From NCBI RefSeq assembly GCF_017591425.1, contig NW_024467119.1, positions 27,935,001 to 27,999,000 on the forward strand: 64,000 nucleotides of DNA, in the 5' to 3' direction. Source of the DNA: Ochotona curzoniae (lineage: Eukaryota > Chordata > Mammalia > Lagomorpha > Ochotonidae). Of the stretch, positions 23,866-35,614 are shown piece by piece; within the stretch, counting starts at the first letter, position 1; each line of letters begins with the position of its first letter. The notes below the pieces were generated by a model, which searched no databases, was not told the origin of the DNA, and saw only the letters and a program-made list of their open reading frames with translations. A program made the translations under genes and the position numbers.

Positions 23866-24918
23866 AAGACAAGGAAAACACTAAGGAGGTCAGGAGAGAT
23901 AAAGGGAAAAAAAGACACTGAAAAGTACAGAAGATGGGATTGGGGAATTTCAGAAAAATGGACAAACAAAATAAGTCCATTACTTATGAGATGACAGATA
24001 TCAACCACAAAAATGAATACATTCACTGCCATTCGACAGCTCATGGTGTTATAGAAAACAGAAAATACAACAAAAAGTTGTTTTATAAATGTATTGTTGG
24101 TTGTTAACCAACCGAGTAAACATTGTAGTCCTTAACCCAAAACACAGATGCTACAGAGGGCACAAGGGGAAACACAAGCTCAAACCGACTCATCTGTACT
24201 CTTTACTTGGCTGTTTTTGTAAGGGGACATAGGGGCTCTTATTTTTTAAGTATAATTTTGCCTAAACAATCAAAACTCAAAATAATTTCCAACACTATAC
24301 TAAATACACACTTTATTATCTGTCTCATTTTTGGATGTTAAACTATAAGTGATTTTTCAAAACAAGTTTTAAGTGAATACGCATTATAGAAATCATCACA
24401 AACCAACCCTATATTAGAGACAATTTTAAAGTTTTTTAATAATACGAATAGTGAGGGTAAGGGATAGAGGAAGGACTGCCATTAGAAGGTAAAGCGGCAA
24501 GGTGAATCAACATGGCAGAGAGGGTAAAGACATGTTTAAGCAGATGGAGAAATACTAGCCAGTGTGAAGCAGAGAGGGCACATTCCAGGAAATAGGAAAG
24601 GACAGAACAACAGCAGAGGGGCACCTGGAGACTGACAGACATAGGAAAGCAGTGGACACAACATTGTGGGTTGCAGTAACATACACCAGAGGCGTTCAGT
24701 GAGCACCTGAACTGCACCAGCAGCCGGAACTTCACCAGCAACAAGATGGGAAGGGACTTTCACCAGGAGCTCAACAGGTGAACCCAGACAAGAACTGCTG
24801 GTCCTGCTGGTTTGTTTGATTTGACTAGGAACAGAGACAGAGCAGCAGATCCCAGATGAGCTGTGCGGGAACAGGATGGATTTCACAAACCAGTCCACCC
24901 CCTACATCTGTATGGGGC

Positions 24919-25292
24919 GCCATTTTGTTTAAGGAGACAAGGGCTACGGACACTACTGCACATGTACTGAGCTGGGAGTGAACTCAATCCTGGCTCAGTG
25001 AACTGCAACAACATAGCATCCTACAGGTTCCATGCAAGATAAGTCCGAGTAGCCCTCAGACCTGACAGTCAGCAGATCAAGAACTCTATTAGTGGCACAT
25101 CAGGGGCCATTTTGTACAATGTGGAAAAACTTTAAGACTGCAGGGACAATAGTGAGCTGCACATGTGCTGAGCTTGGAGAACACTCACTGGTCCCACATG
25201 GAAAATAATACCAACCATGGCATGGTTCAGGTAAAAATAAATCCATGTGGCCCTCAGACCTAATGACACAACAGGTTCCAGCAAGAGCACCA
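24919..25292 (+). repeat. Two tandem L1 5' UTR monomers (187 bp)
   Basis: Both units start with GCCATTTTGT (24919 and 25106). They share CTGCACATGT.CTGAGCT.GGAG, a CAGGT..A/CATGGTTCAGGTAAAAATAA-like section and GCCCTCAGACCTGA/TAATGAC. The second boundary is approximate. The reverse complement ACAAAATGGC fits the YY1 consensus, as in the 5' UTRs of other mammalian L1 lineages. Confidence 0.7.
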
Positions 25293-25626
25293 CCAACAAC
25301 AACCTAGCTGGACAGGACTTCTGGTATCTCCCAAATCCTGGGACCTGCTCCAACCGCAAGTGGGAGAAAGTTTGTACAGACAACAGCAGCTTCAGCATGG
25401 TATCACAGGAGGTGGAGACTGGTGAGCCAGGAGCTAGGGTTACAGAGACCACGGTGGAAACCTAACATAAGAACCCAGACCTGGAACTTACTGGAAGGAA
25501 TGGCACAATTGGCTGAAAGCAACGAGCTATGTACCAACTGCAATAAGCAAAATAGCATTGTTGATCTGTGGGTGACACAGCTTAGAAATCTGCCCCAGGG
25601 AGAAGAATCTGCTAACCAGAAGTACA

Positions 25627-26490
25627 ATGACCCAGAGCAAAAGAAGAGTCAGAGGCACAACAAATATTACTGATGACTCCGCTGCAAAGCAGCAAAAGCC
25701 TTTGCTAACCTCAGAGTTAACTGAGAAAGACATCGAGAAAATGAGCGATACAGAATTCAAAACACTTGTTATAAAGCTTCTTATCAACAACGAGAAGCAA
25801 GTAAAGCAGGTATTCAAGGAATTCAAGGAATACGTCACAGTGGAAATGATATATCACAAATGAAGAACACAGTAGAACAAATTAAAAGTACAGTGGAGAG
25901 TCTTCAAAATAGAGTAAAGGAGGCAGAAGAAAGAATCCCCAAATTAGAAGAAATTTCTTGGCACCAGGGGGAATAATCAAAAAGCTGGAAACAGAGCTGG
26001 ATCAGGCCAAAAAAAGTATTCAAGAATTGAAAGACACTACTAAAAGGCCAAATATAAGAGTTGTGAAAATCCCTGAAGGTGCAGAAAGAGGGGCTGGATT
26101 AAAGCTGTATTCAATAAAATAATAAGGGAAAATTTCTGTAAACTAGAGAAAGAATTGGGAAACAAGATCCAGGAGGGGCACAGAACTCCTAACAGGGTTG
26201 ACCAAAAGCAATCTTCACCACAACACATGATCATCAAGCTCTCTTCAAGTGAACATAAGGAAAAGATCCTTAAATGTGCACATGAAAACAATCAATTGAC
26301 ACATAAAGGAATGCCAATTAAACTCAGAGGAGACCTCTCGCAGGAAACTCTACAGGCAAGAAGAGAATGGAGTGACATATTCCAGATTCTAACAAAAAAA
26401 AATTGTCACCCCAGGATAAAGTATGCAGCAAAACTTTCCTTTGTCTTTGATAATGAAATAAAATTCTTCCACAGTAAAAAAAGCTGAAAG
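25627..26490 (+). pseudogene. Broken L1 ORF1 (RNA-binding protein) remnant
   Basis: A 78-codon frame at 25627-25863 gives the N-terminal part with a coiled-coil-like run (ELTEKDIEKMSDTEF). After a stop and frame changes near 25863 and 25970, the frame at 26155-26487 shows the RRM/C-terminal domain with QRTP-like HRTPNRVD, HMIIKLSS and ETLQARREWSDIFQIL. The last block is a hallmark of L1 ORF1p. The protein is disrupted, so this is a pseudogene inside the L1 above. Confidence 0.85.
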
Positions 26491-26974
26491 AATATGCCTT
26501 TTCCAAACCTGCCCTACAAATGATACTTAGAGATGTTCTCTTAGCAGAGAAGAGGAATAGCACCCAACGAAACCAAAGGCAAATGCAAAGAACATCCAAG
26601 TAAAATAACAGAAGACTAAATCAATGAACAACCTATTGCTAAAATGACAAGACCAAATTACCACCCATTCATTCATATTAACCCAGAAATGTAAATGGCT
26701 GAAACTCATCAATCAAACATCACAGATTAGTAGACTGGATTAAAAAACAAAACTCAACTATTTGCTTCCTAGAGGAGACACATTTTACCTACAAAGATCA
26801 GCAGAAACCATATCTCATAGATTTTGATTTTTTTATTAGTTTCATCTCTTCAAAACACTTTATTCTGATTGAATTCTTCATGGATTCATAGATCATACAG
26901 TAGCATCATTTTCTTCAAGAAGGTTCTTGATTTTCTTTTCCATTTCTTCAGTGACATGTTAGTCATTCAGTAGT

Positions 26975-27222
26975 ATGTTATTTAACTTCATGGTGCTGTT
27001 GTTTTTTTTTTTTTTCTTCCTGTTGTTGATTTTGTTTTGTGGCTTTCACTTAAGGGGATGTATAGTAACTGTGTAATGGAGATTATCATATCTAGCAGCA
27101 TGTTATTTAACCTCAAGGAATTGTAAATTTCTCTTTTTTTTCCTGTTGTTGATTTTGTATTGTTGCTTTTCATTTGAGGGGATGTATAGTAACTGCATAA
27201 TAGAGACTATCATATCCAGATG
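26975..27222 (+). repeat. 124-bp tandem duplication inside the L1
   Basis: ATGTTATTTAAC recurs at 26975 and 27100, and GGGGATGTATAGTAACT recurs at 27054 and 27178, offsets of 125 and 124. Each unit contains TCCTGTTGTTGATTTTGT, so the duplication covers the inverted-ORF2/3' UTR junction. Confidence 0.85.
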
Positions 27223-27496
27223 TGAAGATACAATGCAGTATGCATTTCTACTTCCAGACAAAGATGGACTCCCAATGAAACTGTTTACTGTTCCCTGACA
27301 ATAGGATACTGGACTCCATTCCATTGTCCCTGCCTGCAATGATGGACATATGACTGTGTATGAAGAACTATACGATAGTAACGATATAGGAGAACTCAGT
27401 GAGGGGGAGGGTTTTTGGGAGAGAATAAGGGAAATCCCAGGGCCTATGAAACTGTGTCATAAAATGATAATAATAAAAAGAATTTAAAACAAAAGA

Positions 27497-27779
27497 AGAA
27501 GGTACAGTCACCACCTGCGATGCTGGTATCCCACAGGAAAACCAGCACAAGTTCCACATGTTGCACTTCCGATCCAGCTAATGGCCTGGGAAAGCAGCAG
27601 AGGATGGCCCAAGTACTTGAATCCATACACTCACACAGGATACCTGGAAAAACTTCCTGGATCATGGCTTTGGCCTGGCCAAGCCTTGACTGCTGCAGCC
27701 ATCTGGAGAGTGGATCAGCTGATAGACAACCTCTCTCTCCTCCCTCTAACCCTGCCTTTCAAAAGAAAAAAAAAAAAAA
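27497..27779 (+). repeat. CSINE, older subfamily
   Basis: Landmarks are a B-box region AGCACAAGTTCCACATGTTGC, GGCCTGGGAAAGCAGCAGAGG, CTGCAGCCATCTGGAGAGTGG and CCTTTCAAAAG plus A13. Confidence 0.82.
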
Positions 27780-27886
27780 GGATCTTTAGAGAAACACCAG
27801 TAGTTAAGGGAATACAGGACTCTGATGAGTTATTTGTGATGCTTTTCTAAGAACTGCATAAACATTCCCTAAAAAGAACTGATGGA

Positions 27887-28145
27887 GGGGCTGGTGGTGT
27901 GACAAGGCAGGTAAAACCAGCCCTCGGGATTTCTACAATTGACATTGGCGCACTGGTTCTTCCACTTCTGATCCAGCTTACGGAAGCAATGAGTGATAAC
28001 TCAAGTACTTGAGTTCTTGACACTCACATGGGAGACTCAGACTAGACGCCTGATTTCAGCTGACCCAGGTCAGGGAGCTACTGCCAGCTGGGGAGGGAAA
28101 CAGCACATGAACAACAGATCTCTCATTCTCCATGCCCCTCCACCC

Positions 28146-28181
<36 letters not shown>

Positions 28182-28218
28182 TCACCCTATGTTTTAAATA
28201 AATAATAATAATAAAAAA
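27887..28218 (+). repeat. CSINE with an internal (GT)n microsatellite
   Basis: GGGGCTGGTGGTGTGACAAGG start, CTGGTTCTTCCACTTCTG, CATGGGAGACTCAG, and an AATAATAATAATAAAA end. About 14 GT repeats (28150-28177) sit where the CT-rich section normally lies. Confidence 0.75.
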
Positions 28219-30602
28219 AGCAAGGAATCTCAGGGAAAATCTTAATCATGCACTAACCTCAGTTACAATTTAATATTTATGTCTCTCAGGTCTCTTGAAG
28301 GCATTATAAAGTCACACCATCTCCTCACAGACTTTAAAGAAATCAAAATAGCTATTTTTAAGTGCAACTAAAAAAAACTACTAAATACAATAAGCATATG
28401 GTTCTTATTGGAGAAAGAGATACCTTATGCAGACCGCAGCTGAACATGAATTTGTATAGCGGATGACGAACCCCTTTGTACTCCTGGACCTGAGAGACTG
28501 CTTACCAAGTCATTTTCAGTCTGATTTTTTCTTTGCTGTCAATCAAATTCATCCTATAACAAAATTATCTAAATGTTTAAATGACTTCCAACTCCCAGTC
28601 AGTGAGTCATTGTGTGTGATATTAAAGAAGTCATTTAATTTCATGGGCTATGAAGAAAATACTTACATTTAATTTCAGTAACACTCAACATTAATGAAAT
28701 AGTTGAGGCTAACTAAAATCTGCTAAGACCTACACTTGCTAAAGTCATTTCACCGCTACAGTATGACTGGAATTTTAGCAAAGCCCTTGGAATATTATTT
28801 ACCAGAAAGATTTCCAAACATTTCTACAGCATACTTTGAGCTGTCCTAAAGCCCAGCTCCATTGGCTAGACTGAATGAAAGTTGCCTACCCACATCAAGA
28901 GCCTCAGGTACGAAGGCCTCAACACTAGCCAATGGAAGAGCGAGGCTAAGAGAACAGAAGCCCATGTACAAATATTCTCATCCTCACCTTCCTGATCATG
29001 CAACCAGCAAGTGTGTCCTGACAACCTAAAAGCCAGAGCTTGTGCTACGTGCTGAGAATTGAAGCAGAGGAACACACAACAGGTGCTTCTGGTCCAACAG
29101 GACAGTCACACTTAGAGCGGTAACAAATGCAGGACTCCCTGAGAGTTCGTGCTGCAGTTTCATCACTTAATCCAGTAGCTCCATGCTGTCCTCACGGATG
29201 CATTTTAAACATGTATTCGTAGGACAGTAACAATGGTCAATATCCTAGCTTGAGAATACGTAGCTTTGAAAATTGTTGCCGTGCTGGAAACTATGTGAAC
29301 ATACAATTAAAGGTACATTAAAAGGCAGTAATTTGGGATACATGGGGGGAGGGGTACGGGAGGGGTGGGGGGAATCCCCAGTACCTATAAAACTGTATCA
29401 CATAATACAATGTTAACAACAATAAAAAAATAAATAAATAAAATAAAATAAAACTTTAGCAAGAAAAAAAAATGACTTTTTATAGCATGTCACTGAACAG
29501 GGGCTGGGATCTCAATCTGAGGATCAGCCCTCCTTATCTCTCTACTTTTTAATTAGTGACTCACTCAGGATTTGTTACAAATCTCCTTAAGGGCTCAGGT
29601 ATTTACTGTACTTCATTTGAATTCCAACACTGTTTCCCTATCCAGTCCCCTTGTTGAAGTCTCCCAACCCACATTTCCATTAGCTACAGACATGGTGAGC
29701 GCATGCGTTCCCAGAGATAAAAAGCCAACGTTGCCCATGACAAAGCTTCTTCAGCTGTGGCTCCTGCCCGCCTTCCCACCTTCAGTGCCGTCCAGAGCCC
29801 AGGTCCTGCCATCCTCCTCTCCCTCCAGGCCTTGCACAGCTGGCCGCACCCTTCGCCATGATCCACCTGGCAAGCCTATGCTTGCTCTCTGCTTGTCCTA
29901 ACATCTGTCGGCTCTTCTCTTCCTGTGGCCTCCCTGCCCCTTAGCGAAACAGGGCCTTTCCTCCCTGACTTTGTTCAGGTACCAGTAATGAATGGGGGGG
30001 TGGCGCCCACGTTTCAGCAGCTTCCAGACACCGGAAGGTATACCATCAGTTTCCTTCCCTTTATATCTCACCTCCTCCACCCTCTGTACTTAACAATTGG
30101 AAAGCATCCAAAGGCTTGTGAAAAGAATGACTCTGAGAACCTTCAACGAGCTCTTGTAACTGCACAAGCCGGCGGCAGCAAGTGCTAAGAAACGTCAGTG
30201 TATTGTCAAGAAAAACAAGTATGGATGCACAATTTATAAAAGTACAGTCAAAAAGTTTAATGTATGAAACCCACAGTTACTGTAACAGGGTTGATGCTCT
30301 CATGGGGGAAATGCATATAAAAGAGACAGCAAACAAAATAAATTGTATCTGTTCCTCCGCAGTAGAGTGTTCACAAGTGCAAGGCACAGCCAGTCACGTG
30401 GAAACAGCAATCGCCTGGTGGGATGTCCTGCTAGCCGTCACAGATCGCTATGGAGAAACACGTAAGTAACTGAAGATAAAATGAGCAAGATTTAGGTGTG
30501 TCGATATAAAACTATCACCTATAAGTCGTATTAAGTGGTGAAAATGAGTATAGAATTGTTACTATTTATATCTTTGAAAATCAAAGAGGAAGGAAGGGTG
30601 TT
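28219..30602 (+). other. Intron 5, mostly unassigned; L1 tail at 29335-29460
   Basis: A short L1 3' tail is visible at about 29335-29460 (GGGGAGGGGTACGGGAGGGG, then ATCCCCAGTACCTATAAAACTG and an AATAAATAAAATA run). Elsewhere I see no exon, and the 109-codon frame at 29572-29901 has no family similarity. Confidence 0.55.
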
Positions 30603-30990
30603 TTAGTCAGCTTTGCACATTTTGAACAAAGTGCCTGAGGCAGCCAAATTTGGTAGGTTAAAGCTTACTGAGGACCACAGTCTAAGCCTGGGTGGTCTCC
30701 AGGAAACACATTCCTGCTGGGGGGCTCCCAAGGCGGTGCCCCACGGACTATATCTATCCCCACACGGACTCTATAAAGCCACCAGTCTTCTTCAGTCATT
30801 ATAATGACCCAACCCAATCTATTCAGTTCCCCAAGACCCCGCTTTCACACTCTGTAACTAGACTAAGTCGCCACCTTTTTAGCAGCGTTACCTTAATTCT
30901 CTGGGAGTCAAGTACTTTGCACACAGACCTCTGCAGGACATTCGACACCCACAGTACTACCAAAACCACAGAAGGGATTATAAACTTGAA
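30603..30990 (-). repeat. Possible old MaLR LTR (reverse)
   Basis: GTTTTAGTCAGCTTTGCAC followed by a CCTGAGGCAGCCAAATTTGG segment loosely resembles the reverse of a MaLR-type solo LTR. Similarity fades after about 100 bases, so this is tentative. Confidence 0.3.
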
Positions 30991-31111
30991 CGTTCAGAAC
31001 ATTGCCGCAATAAAGGACTAAGTCACTGGAGACAGCAAGGAAGGCACTCAGGTTGGAAAAAGATGTCATTGAATACTACTCTTACTATGGGTATACATTA
31101 TGTTTCCATTT

Positions 31112-31425
31112 TTTAAAAGTTTAGTTGTAACTGAGCAAGTTTAGCCTTTGCCTACCATACCACCCATCTCACATGGGTGCTGATATGAACCTGAGCTGCT
31201 TCGCTACTGTCCAGTTCCCTGATAACAGTGGAAAGCCGGAGAAGAATGGTTCAAGTCCCTGAACCCATGCACGAGATCTGGAAGCTCTTGGCTCCAAGTT
31301 TCAGCCTGAACCAGTCCTGGCTGTTGCAACCACTTGGGGAGTGAACAAGTACATGGAAGCTGTCTTTCTGTCTCTTTTCCTTCTCTCACGATAACTCTTT
31401 AAAATAAATAATAAATCTTAAACAA
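31112..31425 (+). repeat. CSINE, older subfamily
   Basis: CATCTCACATGGGTGCTG, TCCAGTTCCCTGATAACAGTGG, TTGCAACCACTTGGGGAGTGAAC and an AAAATAAATAATAAATCTTAAA tail. Confidence 0.8.
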
Positions 31426-31444
31426 ATAAAGAAAAGATGTTTAA

Positions 31445-31780
31445 GGGATAGCATGATGGTTTGATTAGCTAATCCTGCACCTTTGAGTGCCAGCATCCCA
31501 TATGGATGCTGGTTCACGTACCAGATGCTCCAGGTCCCATCCAGCTCCCTGTCTGTGGCCTGAAAAAGCACTGGAAGATGGCCGAAAGGCTTGGAATCCT
31601 GAACCCATGTGGGAGACCTGGAGGGAGCTCCTGGCTGCTGGCTGTGAACTGGCTCAGCTCCAACCACTATGGCTATTTGGGGAGTGAACCAGTAGATTCC
31701 AAAACCAAAAGATTTCTCTCCATTTCTGCCCTCTGCAAATCTGTCTTTGCAATGAAAATAAATAATCTTTTTTCAAAAAG
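31445..31780 (+). repeat. CSINE, older subfamily
   Basis: AGTGCCAGCATCCCATATGG, CTGGTTCACGTACC at the B box, GTCTGTGGCCTGAAAAAGCAC, CTATTTGGGGAGTGAACC and AATAAATAATC. It is tandem with the preceding SINE. Confidence 0.85.
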
Positions 31781-33204
31781 TTTAGAATTCTGTGAGCAAA
31801 TAGTTCTGCTTGGAATCCAGTCACTACAAACTAAGATGTTAAAGCCACACTAAGAGCCCACAGGTAGGTGCTCTCAGGTCAACAACGAGCATGCCTGCAG
31901 CCACAAGAGCCATTTGAGCAGCCTACTTAGATGATTTAAGTGACTACTGAGCCAGCCTTTATCCTATCACTATCCTAAGAAAAGCCATAAGCTGGAAATG
32001 CCCAGGTAAGCCCAGTCGTACCACAGGGCTGAGACAGAAAGCAATAAATGCTTTGAAGCCAGGAGAAAAATAAAAGCCTGGGTGAGGCTTTGCCTTTATC
32101 AAGGTACTTATTCCTCCTGCATCACGATATTCCACAAGAATAACATGAAAAGAAATTAAGGTAAAAAGAAAAACTCAATAACAATGAGAACTGGAGAAAT
32201 GTCAACAACGAGAAGGACCCTATCAAGAAATCTGACAAAGGGGTAACTTTTAGCAGGACCAAGAAACCATTCAAGGCCTTTTCCAGAAAAACTAAGGAGA
32301 AGACTCAGAGGGAGCCGAGTGCGAGGCTTGGGTTCCTGGAGTGCTGTGTGCAAGCCCATCACGGGGAAGCATTCACCACAGCAACCGCCTGTGAGATCAC
32401 ACCACAGGTATTTCCAAAAGGGCATGAATCTAAATAAGGCATTTGTCTACCATGCTTCATTTCATAGACAAATCCCGGAGGTCATGCTTCCGCAAAGCTA
32501 ACGTATTAACCAAGGAACTGGAAGGTGCAAGATGGAAGAAACAGGAGCCCAGACCCAAGCAGCCACGGACACAGATCCAGCAAGCCTAGTTTCCAGGATG
32601 AAACTAATGGGAAACTGAAGGGAACTGATGATGGGTAGACATTGTGGAAACTACCAAAGACAGACATAGGACAGAGGGAAAAATGAGGGATCTTCATACC
32701 AAAACTTACACAGAAAAGAGAAGGTGAGGCAGTAGCTAGGTTGGGGGAAAATGAACAGCTGGAAAAGAATGGTAATGGGGAAGGTGAGGGGTGACCTGAT
32801 GCGACAGCTGTCACCCCAGTGCTCAGCAGGGTTGATTCGACTGATCTGGCTGGCAAGGGAAGTCTCCTTCCTCCCTCGGCGCTCCATGTGTGTCCCTCCC
32901 GAAGCCGCGCGCAGAGTGGAAGAGGACGACCTTCCCCACTAGAGGAGGACTAGTCTTTGGTCAAGGGAATATGAGTAGCTGTGCTCCCCTGCTAGAACCT
33001 CCCAACCAGCTCCCAAGAAGGGCAACGTGATCACAGATAAGGCTCGGCTCCTAGGAAATGATGTCTTAGGGACCTATTCAATAAACAATGACCATAAAAA
33101 CCTGAGTCAGGTCAAGGCAGGGAGAAAGGTTTCAACAAGTAGATAATGTCTAACATAAATTAAGAAATAAGCTTTTTACTCAGATTTTTTTTAAATCTGA
33201 AAAT
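31781..33204. other. Intron 5, no recognised feature
   Basis: No exon or named repeat is found. The 116-codon minus frame at 32506-32856 has no family resemblance. Confidence 0.5.
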
Positions 33205-33485
33205 GGCGGAGCCCAGGGTTGCTGTTCACAATCTTAGTCTTTTGGATCTGTTAGTGTTCTGACTGCTCCAATTCTGATGCAGTTTCTACACCTTGGAAAA
33301 CAAGAGAAGAAGTTCCAAGTTCTGGGGTCCCTGGGCATGGGACCCTGGACAGAGCTCCTGGCTGTTATGGGCAGGTGCTGAGTGAGCCCGCAGGTTGTAA
33401 GCTCTGTTTCTCTCCCTCCCTCACCTCCACCACCTCTCCTCTTTCAACTCGACCTTTCAAATAAATCAGTAAGTCTTTAAGAAAC
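33205..33485 (+). repeat. Old CSINE copy
   Basis: CTCCAATTCTGATGCAG, GGACAGAGCTCCTGGCTGTTATGG, GTGAGCCCGCAGGTTG, then a pyrimidine-rich run and CCTTTCAAATAAATCAGTAAG. Confidence 0.7.
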
Positions 33486-33977
33486 ACTGGCAGAAAACAA
33501 AAGAAAAAACAAGAATGTGAAAACAGAAAAAAAATCCCCCAGAAAACGTGGTCACTATCCCATCAAACCAAACCAACCCAACCCAACCCCGTGATCCCTC
33601 AAGGTCAGCATCACTCCAGACTGTTTCATGTTCTTCCTCCTATGTAGGACCACAGGTCTCAGAACTGAAGCGGCCCTTATTAAATCCCAACATCCCTGCA
33701 GGTACACCACGGCTCCAGGGTGGTCGACACGCTTTCCAAGATGCACTGAGAAACTATCTTAGGATCTAAAATAACTAGGGACAGCTAAAACGAGACCTCA
33801 GAAGCTTCATTTCCTACTTTAAATAAGTAGGAGAAAATAAGACTATCAGTAATACTGAAATAGTGCCTCATAATGTCCCTAGAGGGTCAAAACAAATCAA
33901 TTTCCCAAGGAGTACTCAGCTAAAGCAGCAGTGGAGCCATATTCAGCTAAGCAAGCTGTCCTTTAAAGAGTGATCCC

Positions 33978-34286
33978 AGGAGCTAGGATTGTGGCACAGT
34001 TTGTAAAGACACTGACTGTGGTGCTCACCGCATACAGGTGCTAGTTCGAGTCCATGTCTAACGCAGTAAATGGGAGCTGAAGATGGCTCCCGTGTTTGAG
34101 CCCCACCACTCAAGGAAGAGCCATGGATGACGCTCCCGGCTTTCACCTGGCTCCGTCCTGCCCAGCCCTGGTAGCTGCCGCCGTTTAACCCCGGCAGATG
34201 GCAGGTTGAACTCTCATCCCCCCTCTCTCCCCACCTCCCTATTCCTTCTCTTACTGCAACTCTTTCAAATAAATAAAAGATTTTTG
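33978..34286 (+). repeat. CSINE, older subfamily
   Basis: GGATTGTGGCACAGTTTG, GCTAGTTCGAGTCC (a clean B box), a CCCGGCTTTCACCTGGCTCC segment and CTTTCAAATAAATAAAAG. Confidence 0.8.
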
Positions 34287-34683
34287 TAGACAAGATATTC
34301 TGATATGTATTTAATTCTTAGAGATTTTCTTTTAGGATCTATAAAATTTCATGGAAAAGAAACCAGTTAATTCTTCATTTAAGTAAAATATCTAATTTTA
34401 ATCTGAAAATCATAAAAATACACAGCACAATATAGCACAAGCAATGCTGTTGTACATACAAAACCATAATTAGCCAAAGTAACTATCCTGATTGATTCTA
34501 TATGAAAGCCCTATTGCCTAGAGACAAATAAAGTAGCATATGTACACAAAAGTTTCTTCGTAAACTACATTGGAATAATAGTCACTATATATTTAGAAAT
34601 TCCTTCTTACACATAATAAAGAAAAATTTCAAATACACAGGGTGGTTATTAATCAAGTACCGTTATTTAAGACCATGATGAAG

Positions 34684-34971
34684 GGTCAGCTATGGGGCAT
34701 AGCCCATTAAGCCTCCACCTGAGGTGCCAGTACCCCATATGGGCACCAGTTCGAGTACCAGCTGCTCTTCTCCCACACCAGCTTCCTGCTAATGAGCCTG
34801 GGAAAGCAGTGGAGGCAGACCCAATTGCTTGAGCACTTCCACCCTCATGAGATACCCCAGGCAAAGCTCCTGGCTTTGGATTGGCCCAGCGATGGCCACA
34901 GCAGACATTTGGAGAATGAACTAGCACATGGAAGACCTCTCTCTCTCTCTCTCTGTAAATCTCTTGTTAAA
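34684..34971 (+). repeat. CSINE, older subfamily
   Basis: GGTGCCAGTACCCCATATGG, CCAGTTCGAGTACCAGCTGC, GAGCCTGGGAAAGCAGTGG and a CTCTCTCTCTGTAAATCTCTTG end. Confidence 0.85.
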
Positions 34972-35121
34972 AAGTGATGGAAGAAATTACTTCATCTACA
35001 AGAAACAAAATGAGAGGCTGGACTAGAATGAAACAAATAAGTGATGTCATGAATTTAAATAAGTAAAAATGTGCATGGAAAACATGTTGGCTACATAGCC
35101 CACCAGAGTATTTTCTCTTAC

Positions 35122-35261
35122 CTGCCAGATAAAGGGCAAATGATATAAATCTGTGGTAGCGAATGAGGAACTGAAGCTGTTCTTCTCTTTGGACAAACGT
35201 AGCAAAATAATCTGCAACAGTCTCTCCATAGAAAAAGTAGTTTACACACAATAGGAAGTAC
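35122..35261 (-). CDS. CDS1: CDS1 exon 5: two membrane regions
   Basis: The acceptor is TTAAATTATAG before 35261 and the donor is CAG|GTAAGA. The first base completes Trp from exon 4. The next 46 codons begin [19 protein letters not shown], pass through [17 protein letters not shown] and end ISFALYLA. The last base starts the Gly codon completed in exon 6. It has a membrane span at each end with a charged QREEQ loop between them. The length is 140 bases and it appears identical to human from memory. Confidence 0.97.
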
Positions 35262-35614
35262 CTATAATTTAAAAACAATGATCATTTTATACTGAAAACG
35301 TCCTTCAATTTCAAACGAAATACTCTATTCATTTTAGTGATAAGACAATAATCAAAATTAAATTAAGAGGATCAATTCAAGATGTATTCGGCTAAAACAC
35401 AATTTTCTTGCTTAAAACTAAGTCTCAAAGGTTAACAGTCAACAACACTTCAACTCTAGGCAACTGCTTAGTTTGCCTTGCAGCTAGGCAAGAGTTTCAC
35501 TGCTGGGACAGAAGCAGCCGGGAGGTGGCAGGAATTCTGGAGGTGGTTAATGTCAAATTTGTGTTACCTGTACCAGTGTGCCAGCATGGTTGCTTATAAT
35601 TTCTTTTTTTTAAA

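Larger units (their letters stand above)
24430..27486 (+). mobile_element. Rearranged L1: 5' UTR monomers, ORF1, ORF2 start, inverted ORF2 piece, 3' UTR
   Basis: Parts in order: a probable 5' UTR (24430-25490) with two monomers; ORF1 remnants (25627-26490); the first 60 or so codons of ORF2 (about 26646-26828, with WIKKQNSTICFLEETHFTYKD); an ORF2 endonuclease-end segment in the opposite orientation (about 26830-27150); then a sense 3' UTR with AGGGCCTATGAAACTG and an A-rich tail. Stops and frameshifts make it inactive. The 5' boundary is uncertain and no convincing target-site duplication is visible. Confidence 0.8.

Noticed and set aside
23572..24044. Repetitive open frames on both strands with 16-residue units
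   Set aside because: They are explained by the 48-bp minisatellite, whose period keeps every frame open.
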